64,000 bases of DNA, taken from positions 1 to 64,000 of the forward strand of contig CAVEPA010000006.1 in the NCBI GenBank assembly GCA_963617485.1, given 5' to 3'. Position 1 is the first letter of the stretch. Every line of letters starts with the position of its first letter. The notes under the pieces were generated by a model. It was not told the DNA's origin. It worked only from the letters and a program-made list of their open reading frames with translations, and searched no databases. Both the position numbers and the translations under genes were made by a program. The stretch is from UBA1757 sp963617485. GTDB taxonomy: Bacteria; Bacteroidota; Bacteroidia; Bacteroidales; UBA1402. Positions 33,926 through 42,974 of this stretch are shown piece after piece.

Positions 33926-33943
33926 TAATTGCGGAACAAATGC

Positions 33944-33951
33944 TATCTTTG
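33944..33951 (+). promoter_or_regulatory. -7 promoter element of mdh
   Basis: TATCTTTG, an exact consensus match 37 bases before the mdh ATG. Confidence 0.6.
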
Positions 33952-33988
33952 CAGTCCTGAAATGACGAAGGATTTAAATTAAACAATT

Positions 33989-34924
33989 ATGTCAAAAGTT
34001 ACCGTTATTGGCGTAGGCAATGTGGGTGCAACCGCTGCCAACGTGTTGGCTTGTAGAGAAATAGCCGACGAAGTTGTTTTGCTGGATATCAAGGAAGGTC
34101 TTCCTGAAGGCAAAGCTTTGGATATGAAGCAGGCTTCTTGCCTGTTGACGATGGATACCAAGTTGAAAGGTGTTACCAACGATTACAGCGCTACGGCAAA
34201 TTCGGATGTTGTAGTGATTACTTCTGGTGTGCCCCGTAAGCCCGGTATGACCCGCGAAGAACTTATCGGTGTGAATGCCGGTATCGTCAAGGGCGTGGTT
34301 GCCAATGTGCTGGAACATTCTCCCAAGGCTATTTTGGTGGTTGTCAGCAACCCGCTCGATACCATGACCTACCTTACCGTTACTTCTACCGGTTTGGACC
34401 GTCACCGTGTGCTCGGTATGGGCGGCGCTCTCGACAGTTCTCGTTTCAAGACTTATCTGGCCATGGCTTTGGGCGATGCCAATATGAACGATATCGATGC
34501 TACCGTTATCGGCGGTCACGGCGATACCACCATGATTCCTCTCAAGCGCTATGCCACCTACAAGGGTGTTCCCGTAAGCCAGTTCCTCAGCGAGGAAGCT
34601 TTGGACAAGGTGGTTGCCGATACTATGGTGGGCGGTGCTACTCTTACCAAGATGTTGGGTACTTCTGCCTGGTACGCTCCCGGTGCTGCCGTTGCTTTTG
34701 TGGTTGAATCTATCCTGCACGACCAAAAGCGCATCGTTCCCTGCTGCGTTTACCTCGAAGGCGAATACGGACAAAAGGACATCTGTATCGGTGTTCCCGT
34801 ACGTTTGGGCCGCAACGGTTGGGAAGAGGTTGTCGACTTCAAGTTGAACGAGGAAGAAAAGGCCTTGTTCGAGAAGAGTGCCGAAGCCGTACGCAAGACC
34901 AACGCTGTGCTGGCTACGCTTTAA
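33989..34924 (+). CDS. mdh: Malate dehydrogenase
   Basis: 311 aa, NAD-dependent, converting malate and oxaloacetate. The Rossmann motif VIGVGNVGATAAN is at the N-terminus, ALDSSRFKTYL contains a substrate arginine, and GGHGDTTMIP contains the catalytic histidine. The lactate-dehydrogenase-like type of malate dehydrogenase is usual for this phylum. Monocistronic: own promoter, and a strong terminator 20 bases after the stop. Confidence 0.96.
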   Translation: MSKVTVIGVGNVGATAANVLACREIADEVVLLDIKEGLPEGKALDMKQASCLLTMDTKLKGVTNDYSATANSDVVVITSGVPRKPGMTREELIGVNAGIVKGVVANVLEHSPKAILVVVSNPLDTMTYLTVTSTGLDRHRVLGMGGALDSSRFKTYLAMALGDANMNDIDATVIGGHGDTTMIPLKRYATYKGVPVSQFLSEEALDKVVADTMVGGATLTKMLGTSAWYAPGAAVAFVVESILHDQKRIVPCCVYLEGEYGQKDICIGVPVRLGRNGWEEVVDFKLNEEEKALFEKSAEAVRKTNAVLATL

Positions 34925-34944
34925 TCTTTGTAATATTTTTTATA

Positions 34945-34985
34945 AACAGACTCTACCGGCTTTGTTCAGCAGAGTCTGTTTTTTA
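34945..34985 (+). terminator. Rho-independent terminator of mdh
   Basis: AACAGACTCT and AGAGTCTGTT form a perfect ten-base-pair stem with a 16-base loop, followed by a T run. Confidence 0.92.
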
Positions 34986-34997
34986 TCATAATAAAGG

Positions 34998-35504
34998 ATG
35001 AAGAAAATTGATTGCCTGTTGCTGATGGCTATGTTCGTGTTCTTGCCTTTAAGGGCTCAGCAATTGAGCTTGCCGGAAGATACCATGCAACTGTCTTTTC
35101 TGGAGAGTCTTACTTATGAGCATCAAGGAATGCCCAGCGTGCGTATCAGCCAGGATACCGCAATTTTGGCCATGATAGGACAACCGGGCGTGAACCTGCC
35201 GCAGAACATTGTTGTAGTGCAGAATCGTCCTTGTTTGCAGATGACGGGCTACCGCATACAGGTGTTTTCGAGCAATAACCAGAAGACGGCCAAAACCGAG
35301 GCTTTCCGTCGAGAGACCGCCGTCAAACAGGTAATGCCGGAACTGTCGTCGTATGTGATGTATCAAGCTCCCTTTTGGCGTGTGCGCGTGGGCGATTACC
35401 AAACCTACGAAGATGCCTACAGCCAGCTGGTCAAGTTTAGAAAGACTTTCGTCTACGGACGCGAATTTTCCATCGTCCGTGAAACCATAAACCTGCCATT
35501 GTAA
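34998..35504 (+). CDS. SPOR-domain exported protein
   Basis: 168 aa with a signal peptide. The C-terminal ~75 residues (GYRIQVFSSNNQKTAKTEAF, PFWRVRVGDYQTYEDAY) form a SPOR-type fold, which binds denuded peptidoglycan at division sites. It starts 12 bases after the mdh terminator tail and its TAA overlaps the folE ATG by one base. Confidence 0.85.
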   Translation: MKKIDCLLLMAMFVFLPLRAQQLSLPEDTMQLSFLESLTYEHQGMPSVRISQDTAILAMIGQPGVNLPQNIVVVQNRPCLQMTGYRIQVFSSNNQKTAKTEAFRRETAVKQVMPELSSYVMYQAPFWRVRVGDYQTYEDAYSQLVKFRKTFVYGREFSIVRETINLPL

Positions 35505-36085
35505 TGGAAGACCGACAAGAAATGGTGGAAAAACAGCTCAAGTTGGCCGAGCATTACCGCGCCATTCTTGAGCTTCTGGGCGAAGACCCCCAGCGTGAAG
35601 GTCTGCTCAAAACGCCCGCACGCGTGGCCAAGGCTATGCAATTCCTGACGCAAGGCTATGACCAGGATCCTTACGAAGAGCTCCGTTCTGCCATGTTCCA
35701 CGAGGAATATCGTCAGATGGTCATTGTCAAGGATATCGATTTCTATTCGCTTTGCGAGCATCATATGTTGCCTTTTTACGGCAAGGCGCATGTGGCCTAT
35801 ATTCCCAACAAGCACATTACCGGCTTGAGCAAGTTGGCCCGTGTGGTTGAAATCTATGCCCGTCGCCTGCAGATTCAGGAACGTATGACCACGCAAATCA
35901 AGGAATGTATCCGCGAAACGCTCAACCCGCTGGGCGTGATGGTGGTTATCGAAGCCCAACATCTGTGTATGCAGATGCGCGGTGTGCAGAAACAGAATTC
36001 CATCACGGTGACCTCCGATTTTTCGGGAGCTTTCAGCGAGGCCAAGACGCGCGAAGAATTTATGACGCTTATTCAAAAGCAGTAA
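35504..36085 (+). CDS. folE: GTP cyclohydrolase I
   Basis: 193 aa. It converts GTP to dihydroneopterin triphosphate for folate synthesis. The zinc motif YSLCEHHMLPF, the TGLSKLARVVEIYARRLQ helix and HLCMQMRGVQKQNSIT are all present. The start overlaps the SPOR gene stop (TAATG), so translation is coupled. The 2-hydroxyacid dehydrogenase gene follows after nine bases. Confidence 0.96.
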   Translation: MEDRQEMVEKQLKLAEHYRAILELLGEDPQREGLLKTPARVAKAMQFLTQGYDQDPYEELRSAMFHEEYRQMVIVKDIDFYSLCEHHMLPFYGKAHVAYIPNKHITGLSKLARVVEIYARRLQIQERMTTQIKECIRETLNPLGVMVVIEAQHLCMQMRGVQKQNSITVTSDFSGAFSEAKTREEFMTLIQKQ

Positions 36086-36094
36086 CTCAATAAT

Positions 36095-37054
36095 ATGGTA
36101 GACATCTGCATACTGGATGCCTATACGGCCAACCCCGGCGATTTGTCGTGGCAGGCATTGGAAAGTTTGGGCCGTTTGAGGGTGTACGACCGCACGCCTG
36201 CCGCTTTGGTGGTGGAGCGCGCAGCCGCTGCCCCTATTGTGCTGACCAACAAGACTCCGATAACCGCCGCCGATATGGCGCAACTGCCTTCGCTCAAGTA
36301 CATCGGTGTGCTGGCAACAGGCTACAATATTGTAGACTGCGGGGCAGCGGCTGCACGCGGCATCGTGGTGACCAACATTCCGGCTTACAGCACCGCTTCG
36401 GTAACTCAAACGGTGTTCGCCCATGTGCTGAACATCACGCATCAGGTGCAGTTGCACAATCAGTTGGTGCATCAAGGCGCTTGGGTGAATTCGCCTGATT
36501 TTATGTTTACGGCGGCTCCCTTGCAGGAACTCGCCGGTAAGACAATGGGCATCGTGGGCATGGGCAGTATAGGCAAGGCCGTGGCCTCCATCGCTCAGGC
36601 TTTCGGTATGAAGGTGATAGCCTTGAGCTCCCAATCGGCCGAGAGCCTGTATCCTGTACTACCGCTGAGCAAAGAGGAAGTGTTCGCGCAAAGCGATGTT
36701 TTGAGTTTGCACTGCCCCTTGACACCTGCCACCAAGGCACTGGTCAACGCCGAGACCCTGGCCCTGATGAAAGCTTCGGCCATCCTCGTCAATACCGGTC
36801 GCGGACCTTTGGTGGACGAACAGGCACTGGCTGCGGCCCTGAACAGCGGCCGCCTGGCGGCGGCCGCCCTCGACGTGCTCAGCACCGAACCGCCCAAGGC
36901 AGACAACCCCTTGCTCACAGCCAAAAACTGTTATATCACCCCGCATATCGCTTGGGCCAGCAAGGAGGCCCGCCAGCGGCTCATCGCCATTGCCAGCGAG
37001 AACGTCAAGGCTTTTCTAGCAGGCTGCCCGCAAAATGTTGTCAATGCTTCTTAA
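36095..37054 (+). CDS. D-2-hydroxyacid dehydrogenase, glycerate-dehydrogenase type
   Basis: 319 aa, NAD(P)-dependent. The NAD site is GIVGMGSIGKAVA near residue 150, the catalytic arginine lies in VNTGRGPLVDEQAL, and the catalytic histidine in CYITPHIAWAS. The closest named type is hydroxypyruvate/glycerate dehydrogenase (HprA), but substrate range in this family is broad. Its 3' end lies 19 bases before the TlpA-like start. Confidence 0.85.
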   Translation: MVDICILDAYTANPGDLSWQALESLGRLRVYDRTPAALVVERAAAAPIVLTNKTPITAADMAQLPSLKYIGVLATGYNIVDCGAAAARGIVVTNIPAYSTASVTQTVFAHVLNITHQVQLHNQLVHQGAWVNSPDFMFTAAPLQELAGKTMGIVGMGSIGKAVASIAQAFGMKVIALSSQSAESLYPVLPLSKEEVFAQSDVLSLHCPLTPATKALVNAETLALMKASAILVNTGRGPLVDEQALAAALNSGRLAAAALDVLSTEPPKADNPLLTAKNCYITPHIAWASKEARQRLIAIASENVKAFLAGCPQNVVNAS

Positions 37055-37073
37055 TCATTCAACTATATCCACT

Positions 37074-38102
37074 ATGAAAAGAACCGTATTTTTTCTTATG
37101 GCCGCTCTCTTGACGGTTATGAGTTCCTGCCAGGCCAATGGCAGCTTCAAGTATCAGGTAAGCGGACAACTGCCCGACAACTCCCGCGATGGCGAAACGC
37201 TGTATCTCAGCGATATGGCCAGTGGCGAACATCTCGATTCCACCACCATTCAAGGCGGCAGTTATACTTTCTCGGGCAAAGCCGATGGCGAGAAGCTCTG
37301 CGTTATCCGTTTCGGACGTCCTGCCGTGCGCTTTATCCTGCAGCCCGGTAATATCAGTATCGATCATCAGTTGATGGCAGCCAGAGGCACCGCTCTGAAC
37401 GATTCTATCTGTGCCTTTGTCGAAGCCCTCGAGTCTCTCGAAGCACCGGAAGATACCGAAGAGGCTTGGACGCGAATGATAGTCGATTATGCACTGCCCG
37501 TTGTCAAGGCCAATGCCGATAATCTCTACGGTACGTATGCTTTGTGGTTTACCCTTTGGGCCGTTCAGCCTTCGGGCGAGCTTTTCGACAGCTTGCTTGC
37601 CAATGCCAGCGAAGCCTCTCTGAAGTTTGCTCCCATTCAAGACTTTATCGCCCGCAACGAAGCAGTCAAGGCTACCGAGGCCGGTAAGATGTTCACCGAC
37701 TTTACTATCCCCGGTGGCAACCTCGATGGCAGCGATGCCAAACTTTCGCAATATGTGGGCAAAGGCAAATATGTGCTGGTGGATTTCTGGGCCAGCTGGT
37801 GCGGACCATGCCGTCGTGAGATTCCCATTGTGGCAGAACTCTACAAGAAATATCACGGCCCCAAGTTCGATGTCCTGGGCGTGGCCGTATGGGATCAGCC
37901 CGAAGCAACCTTGAAGGCAGCCAAGGAACTGGGCATCGTCTGGAACCAGATTATCAACGCACAGAGCATTCCTACCGACCTTTACGGTATCGGCGGCATT
38001 CCCCACATCATTCTCTTTGGCCCGGACGGTACCATTATCGAACGTGACCTGCGCGGCGACCACATGAAAGAAGTGGTAGCCAAGTATGTGGGCAAGAAAT
38101 AA
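37074..38102 (+). CDS. DUF4369/TlpA-like thiol-disulfide oxidoreductase, lipoprotein
   Basis: 342 aa from the ATG at 37074, which gives a clean lipoprotein signal peptide (Cys19, MSSC). Residues ~25-120 are a DUF4369 beta domain (LPDNSRDGETLYLSDM); the C-terminal ~140 residues are a thioredoxin fold with WASWCGPCRREIP. It probably reduces disulfides in the periplasm or at the outer-membrane inner face. Its stop is directly adjacent to the stop of the convergent 7TM-HD gene. Confidence 0.92.
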   Translation: MKRTVFFLMAALLTVMSSCQANGSFKYQVSGQLPDNSRDGETLYLSDMASGEHLDSTTIQGGSYTFSGKADGEKLCVIRFGRPAVRFILQPGNISIDHQLMAARGTALNDSICAFVEALESLEAPEDTEEAWTRMIVDYALPVVKANADNLYGTYALWFTLWAVQPSGELFDSLLANASEASLKFAPIQDFIARNEAVKATEAGKMFTDFTIPGGNLDGSDAKLSQYVGKGKYVLVDFWASWCGPCRREIPIVAELYKKYHGPKFDVLGVAVWDQPEATLKAAKELGIVWNQIINAQSIPTDLYGIGGIPHIILFGPDGTIIERDLRGDHMKEVVAKYVGKK

Positions 38103-40133
38103 TCAAGCCTGCTTGTTTTCGGTGGGATAGGCGATGCGTGCGTGATAGATGCTTTGCAGCTTTTCCTTGAACACCTCTTTAATCCGCTCCAATTCCTGGA
38201 AAGTGATGGGTACGTTTTTGTAGCGTCCTTCGTTGAATTGGGCACCGACAAGATTTTCCACCAAAGCCGAAATGCTGTCTTCGCTGTAGCTCTTCATGCT
38301 GCGCGAAGCGGCTTCGACGGTGTCGGCCATCATTAGGATGGCAGTTTCCTTAGAGAACGGATCCGGACCTGGATAGAAAAAGCCTTCGGGCACTTCCTGG
38401 TCCGGATGCTCGTTTTTATACAGCGTGTAGAAATACTTGGCCGATGAGGCACCATGGTGCGTCGAGATGAAGTCCTTGACAACCTTGGGCAGATGGTATT
38501 GCGAAGCGATTTTCAAACCATTGGGCACATGACAGGTAATCATCTTGGCTGCCTCTTCGTAAGGCATGTTGAGCAGGGGGTTGGGGCCATCGGTCTGATT
38601 TTCTGTATAATACGAAGGATTGGACATCTTGCCTATGTCGTGGTAGAGCGCGCCCGTACGCACCAGCTGCGAATTCGCATTGATGGCCTGGGCCGCAGCC
38701 GAGGCGATGTTGGATACCTGCATAGAATGCTGGAAGGTGCCGGGGCAGGTTTCGGAAAACTCGCGCAGCAGCTTGGAATTGACATTGGCCAGCTCAACCA
38801 GCGTAACATCCGAGGTATAGCCGAACAGCCATTCGAAGAGGTAGATGAGCAGGTAGGAAATAAGCAGCAGTACGGAGTTGATGCCGAAGGAAGCGTACAT
38901 TTCCCATTGGAACTGGGTCGGCTGGCCTTCTTGCATAAGCGAGATGCAGGTGTAGGAAAAACAGTAGATAAGCAGTATCCACAAGATGTTCAGTACCAGC
39001 TGCGAACGTTGGGTCAGATGGTTGAGCGTCAGTATGCTGATGACACCCACCGACAACTGCAACATCAGAAATTCGAAGGGGAGAGGCGAAATGGGCGCAC
39101 AGATAAGGATGGTAATCATATAGGCGTAAAAGGCCGTGCGCGAATCGAAGAAGGTGGTAATCAAAATCGTGATGAGGGCGAAAGGCACCATATAGATGTT
39201 GAGCACCTGGTCGTTGCGGATAATAAAGGCGCTGAGCAGGGTCAGCCCCACTACCAGAATTAGGATGAACATGATGTCGTTGCTGCGGGCGAAAATCTTG
39301 GGTCTGAACTTGTACAGATAGATACCCAGCATCGACAGGACAAAAAATACCCATAAAATCTGGCCCAACAACAACCAGTTTTCGCCTATCTTGCTACTGC
39401 GGTTTTCGGCCTCTTGACGAAAAGAGTCGAGCTTGCAGTAAGTGTCGGCCGTGACGATTTCGCCCTTGTCGACAATGCGCTCACCGCGCTGCACCCTGCC
39501 TTTGGATATGGACACACTTTCCCTTAGTGCTTCTTGGGCCTGAAGACAAAGTTTTTCGTCGCGGCTACAGTTTTCTTTCAGATATTCTTGAATGTGACAA
39601 TCCTCTTCCAATACCTGTCGGTCGATGTCGGCGGGCAGGTTGCGGAGCAAGGCCTCGTAGGCCCTTTTCACGGTGAACAACGAAGTGACACTACGCGTTT
39701 CGCTTATGGCACCCGAACGCACCGCAACGATGTTATGGCCTTCCTTTTCCAGCTTGCCCAGCTCTTCGGCCGAAACGATACCGGCATTGTAAACCAAGCC
39801 GAGCTGATCTTTCAGATAATGGTAATAACGCTCGGGAACGGTGATGCGCAACACGGTCTTGTAATCGTTGTTCAGTTTGCTGAGAATTTGTTGCGACACC
39901 GAAGCGTCCAATTGCAGGTAGGGGTGGTAATGACGCAGGGCACTGTCAACTTCGGCTTCGTACAAGGCTTGAGGCTTGTTGATGGAGAAATCATAGGGGG
40001 CTGTCAACAGACCATAGCGCCAAGGCTGATTTTCCTTGAACAGATAACGGAAGCGTCCTTCGCGGGGATAGACAAGGACGATAAGTGCGGCTGCGACAAC
40101 GAAAAGCAGCAATTTGAAGGCCTTCTTGATCAT
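38103..40133 (-). CDS. 7TM-HD membrane phosphohydrolase (PgpH-like)
   Basis: 676 aa. An extracytoplasmic N-terminal part follows one helix, then a seven-helix block (residues ~265-455), then a cytoplasmic HD domain with TGALYHDIGKMSNPSYYTEN (His-Asp pair) and later ISTHHGASSAKYFY and MMADTVEAASRSM. This is the architecture of PgpH, a cyclic-di-AMP phosphodiesterase of Gram-positives; Bacteroidota also make c-di-AMP. Substrate here is inferred. Divergent from gltX. Confidence 0.87.
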   Translation of the reverse strand: MIKKAFKLLLFVVAAALIVLVYPREGRFRYLFKENQPWRYGLLTAPYDFSINKPQALYEAEVDSALRHYHPYLQLDASVSQQILSKLNNDYKTVLRITVPERYYHYLKDQLGLVYNAGIVSAEELGKLEKEGHNIVAVRSGAISETRSVTSLFTVKRAYEALLRNLPADIDRQVLEEDCHIQEYLKENCSRDEKLCLQAQEALRESVSISKGRVQRGERIVDKGEIVTADTYCKLDSFRQEAENRSSKIGENWLLLGQILWVFFVLSMLGIYLYKFRPKIFARSNDIMFILILVVGLTLLSAFIIRNDQVLNIYMVPFALITILITTFFDSRTAFYAYMITILICAPISPLPFEFLMLQLSVGVISILTLNHLTQRSQLVLNILWILLIYCFSYTCISLMQEGQPTQFQWEMYASFGINSVLLLISYLLIYLFEWLFGYTSDVTLVELANVNSKLLREFSETCPGTFQHSMQVSNIASAAAQAINANSQLVRTGALYHDIGKMSNPSYYTENQTDGPNPLLNMPYEEAAKMITCHVPNGLKIASQYHLPKVVKDFISTHHGASSAKYFYTLYKNEHPDQEVPEGFFYPGPDPFSKETAILMMADTVEAASRSMKSYSEDSISALVENLVGAQFNEGRYKNVPITFQELERIKEVFKEKLQSIYHARIAYPTENKQA

Positions 40134-40178
40134 CTCAAAACTGTTTGTAAAAACTCGCTAAAAGTAAGAATAAAATTA

Positions 40179-40186
40179 TATTTTTG
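40179..40186 (+). promoter_or_regulatory. -7 promoter element of gltX-waaA
   Basis: TATTTTTG, an exact TAnnTTTG match 37 bases before the gltX ATG. No -33 match at the expected distance. Confidence 0.55.
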
Positions 40187-40223
40187 CACACTCAAAACAT
40201 CTTCTCAAGCCAAGTAATTTTTT

Positions 40224-41744
40224 ATGTCCCAAGCAAGAAAAGTCAGGGTGCGTTTTGCCCCAAGTCCTACGGGAGCCCTTCATATAGGCGGTGTACGTAC
40301 AGCTTTATATAACTATTTGTTCGCCAAGAATTTGGGCGGCGATATGATACTTCGTATCGAAGATACCGACAGCAAACGCTTTGTGCCGGGAGCCGAGGCC
40401 TACATTGTGGAAGCGCTCACATGGCTGGGCATCAAGTTCGACGAAGGCGTGGGTTTCGGCGGTGAATACGGCCCCTATCGCCAGTCGGAGCGTCGTGAAA
40501 TCTACAAGACTTACGTAGACGAGCTCTTGGCCAAGGGCAAGGCCTACTATGCTTTCGATACGCCGGCCGAGCTGGAAGCCAAGCATGCCGAAAACGCCAA
40601 TTTCCAGTATGATGCCCATACCCGTATGCAGATGAAGAATTCGCTCAGCCTCAGTGCTGAAGAAGTGCAGGACCGGCTGGCACGCGGCGAGTTGTATACG
40701 GTGCGTTTCAAAATTGACCCCGACCAGCAAATTGATATTCAGGACATGATACGCGGCGAGGTGCATTACAAATCGGATGTGCTCGACGACAAGGTGCTGT
40801 ACAAGAGTGCCGACAATCTGCCCACCTACCACTTGGCCAATGTGGTGGACGACCATTTGATGCAGGTTAGCCACGTTATCCGAGGCGAGGAGTGGCTGCC
40901 TTCGACACCGCTGCATATCTTGCTTTACCGCGCTTTTGGCTGGGAAGACACCATGCCCCGCTTCGCCCATCTGCCGCTGCTGCTCAAACCCGATGGCAAG
41001 GGCAAGCTCTCCAAACGCGACGGCGATAGGTTGAATTTCCCCGTTTTCCCCTTGGATTGGAAAGATCCGCAGACAGGCGATATCAGCAAGGGCTATCGCG
41101 AGGCCGGCTATTTCCCCGAAGCCGTCATCAACTTTTTGGCGCTCTTGGGCTGGAATCCCGGCACCGAACAAGAAATGTTCACGATGGACGAACTGATAAA
41201 AGCTTTCAATATACAGCGTTGCAGCAAGGCTGGTGCCAAGTTCGACTACGAAAAAGGCAAATGGTTCAACCATCAGTATATGCTGCAAAAAGACAACCGC
41301 GAGCTGGCCGCCATGCTGATGCCCGATTTGAAGGCACAAGGCGTTGAGAGCAGCGAAGACTACGTGGTTGAGGTGCTGGCCCTCGTCAAGGGCCGCATGA
41401 ACTTCTTGCACGAGTTTTGGGCCAACGCCTCCTACTTTTTCAAGGCTCCCGTTACCTATGATGAAAAGACCGTGGCCAAGCGTTGGAAAGACGTTTCCGC
41501 CAAGCAGATGAAAGAACTGGACGCTATTTTGGTGGACGACGATTTCAGTGATATGGTAGCCCTCGAAGCCAAGGTGTCTGCCTGGTGCGAAGCCAACAGC
41601 TACGGCATGGGCATCCCCATGAACGCCTTCCGTCTGGCTTTGGTGGGCGAAGGCAAGGGTCCGCATATTTTTGATATCTGTCGTCTGATAGGCAAACAGG
41701 AAACTCTCGACCGTCTGCGCCGTTGCGTGGAAATCTTAGGCTGA
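40224..41744 (+). CDS. gltX: Glutamyl-tRNA synthetase
   Basis: 506 aa, cytoplasmic. Class I signature PSPTGALHIGGVRTAL near the N-terminus and KLSKRDGD as the KMSKS equivalent near residue 258. It charges tRNA-Glu. The waaA start overlaps the stop in TGATG, so the two are coupled; this pairing of tRNA charging and Kdo transfer is only positional. Confidence 0.97.
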   Translation: MSQARKVRVRFAPSPTGALHIGGVRTALYNYLFAKNLGGDMILRIEDTDSKRFVPGAEAYIVEALTWLGIKFDEGVGFGGEYGPYRQSERREIYKTYVDELLAKGKAYYAFDTPAELEAKHAENANFQYDAHTRMQMKNSLSLSAEEVQDRLARGELYTVRFKIDPDQQIDIQDMIRGEVHYKSDVLDDKVLYKSADNLPTYHLANVVDDHLMQVSHVIRGEEWLPSTPLHILLYRAFGWEDTMPRFAHLPLLLKPDGKGKLSKRDGDRLNFPVFPLDWKDPQTGDISKGYREAGYFPEAVINFLALLGWNPGTEQEMFTMDELIKAFNIQRCSKAGAKFDYEKGKWFNHQYMLQKDNRELAAMLMPDLKAQGVESSEDYVVEVLALVKGRMNFLHEFWANASYFFKAPVTYDEKTVAKRWKDVSAKQMKELDAILVDDDFSDMVALEAKVSAWCEANSYGMGIPMNAFRLALVGEGKGPHIFDICRLIGKQETLDRLRRCVEILG

Positions 41745-42970
41745 TGTACACAGTAGTCTTCCAAATATACGTCTGGCTGTTCCGCCTGGTGGCGCTTTTC
41801 CACAAAAAAGCCGCCAAGATGGTTGTCGGACAAGCTCAGAGTTTCCGCTTGCTGCAAGAGAAGATTGCTCCCGGCGATGCCTGCCTTTGGATGCACGTGT
41901 CGTCCTTGGGTGAGTTCGAGCAGGGTAGCCCTGTGCTGGAAGAACTGCGTCGCCGTTATCCCGGCTACAAACTGGTGCTGAGTTTCTATTCGCCTTCGGG
42001 ATACGAAGTGCGCAAAGACTACGACAAAGCCGATGTGGTCTGCTATCTGCCTTTCGATACGCCCGGCAATGTGCGTCGTTTTATGAAGCTCTTGCATCCG
42101 CGGGCGGCCATCTTTGTCAAATACGACCTTTGGCCCAACTACTTGGCTTACCTGCGCCGTCATAAGGTGCCGACCTATCTGGTTTCGGCCATCTTTCGTC
42201 CCTCGCAGCCATATTTTCGGGGCTTGCTCACCTGTTTCTTCCGAAAGATGCTCAAGACTTTCGACCAGTTTTTCGTGCAGAACGACGAGTCGGCCGAGCT
42301 TTTGGCACGCATCGGTCTGGGCGACAAAGTGCAGGTTTGCGGCGACACGCGTTGCGACAGGGTAATGCAGGTGGCTTCTCGTTCCAAGCAGCTGTTCGCT
42401 TTCGAATCGTTCACGGCGCCTCATGTGCTGGTGGCCGGCAGTACTTGGCCCCAGGACGAGAAACTGCTGATTCCTTATTTCAACGCGCATCCCGATTTGA
42501 AACTCATTATCGCACCACATCAGGTGAACGAATCGCGCGTGCTGTACATCGAGTCTTTGCTCCAGCGGCCTTCGCTGCGGTATTCACAGCTTACTGTCGA
42601 GAAGCTGGCCGCCGCCGACTGCATTATTGTCGACTGTTACGGCTTGCTTTCGTCGCTGTACCGCTACGGCGATATGGCCTACATCGGCGGCGGCTTCGGT
42701 GCCGGTATCCACAATACGCTCGAGGCGGCCGTCTACGGCATTCCGGTTGTTTTCGGCCCGCGCTACCAGAAGTTCGATGAGGCTCGTGCCTTGTTGGCTT
42801 CCCACGCCGCCAAGACCATCACCGACGAGGCCTCGCTGCACCTGGCCATAGACGAATGGTGCGAAGACCCGCTTGCACTCGAAAAGGCCGGCCGTGCCGC
42901 CAAAGACTATGTCGAGACTGGCAGCGGTTGCACGGCGCGCATCATGGCATATCTGGAAAAACAGCTTTAA
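41744..42970 (+). CDS. waaA: 3-deoxy-D-manno-octulosonate (Kdo) transferase
   Basis: 408 aa from the ATG at 41744, which overlaps the gltX stop; the extra seven upstream residues are not needed. Motifs WMHVSSLGEFEQGSPVLEEL, KYDLWPNYL, AGSTWPQDEKLL and AYIGGGFGAGIHNTLEAAVY match WaaA/KdtA. It attaches Kdo to lipid A precursor at the inner-membrane face, so the organism makes an LPS core. The YfhO-like gene follows after four bases. Confidence 0.95.
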   Translation: MYTVVFQIYVWLFRLVALFHKKAAKMVVGQAQSFRLLQEKIAPGDACLWMHVSSLGEFEQGSPVLEELRRRYPGYKLVLSFYSPSGYEVRKDYDKADVVCYLPFDTPGNVRRFMKLLHPRAAIFVKYDLWPNYLAYLRRHKVPTYLVSAIFRPSQPYFRGLLTCFFRKMLKTFDQFFVQNDESAELLARIGLGDKVQVCGDTRCDRVMQVASRSKQLFAFESFTAPHVLVAGSTWPQDEKLLIPYFNAHPDLKLIIAPHQVNESRVLYIESLLQRPSLRYSQLTVEKLAAADCIIVDCYGLLSSLYRYGDMAYIGGGFGAGIHNTLEAAVYGIPVVFGPRYQKFDEARALLASHAAKTITDEASLHLAIDEWCEDPLALEKAGRAAKDYVETGSGCTARIMAYLEKQL

Positions 42971-42974
42971 CAAC

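Noticed and set aside
40305..41666. 453-aa open frame opposite gltX
   Set aside because: Mirror of the glutamyl-tRNA synthetase; no domain, promoter or conserved feature.
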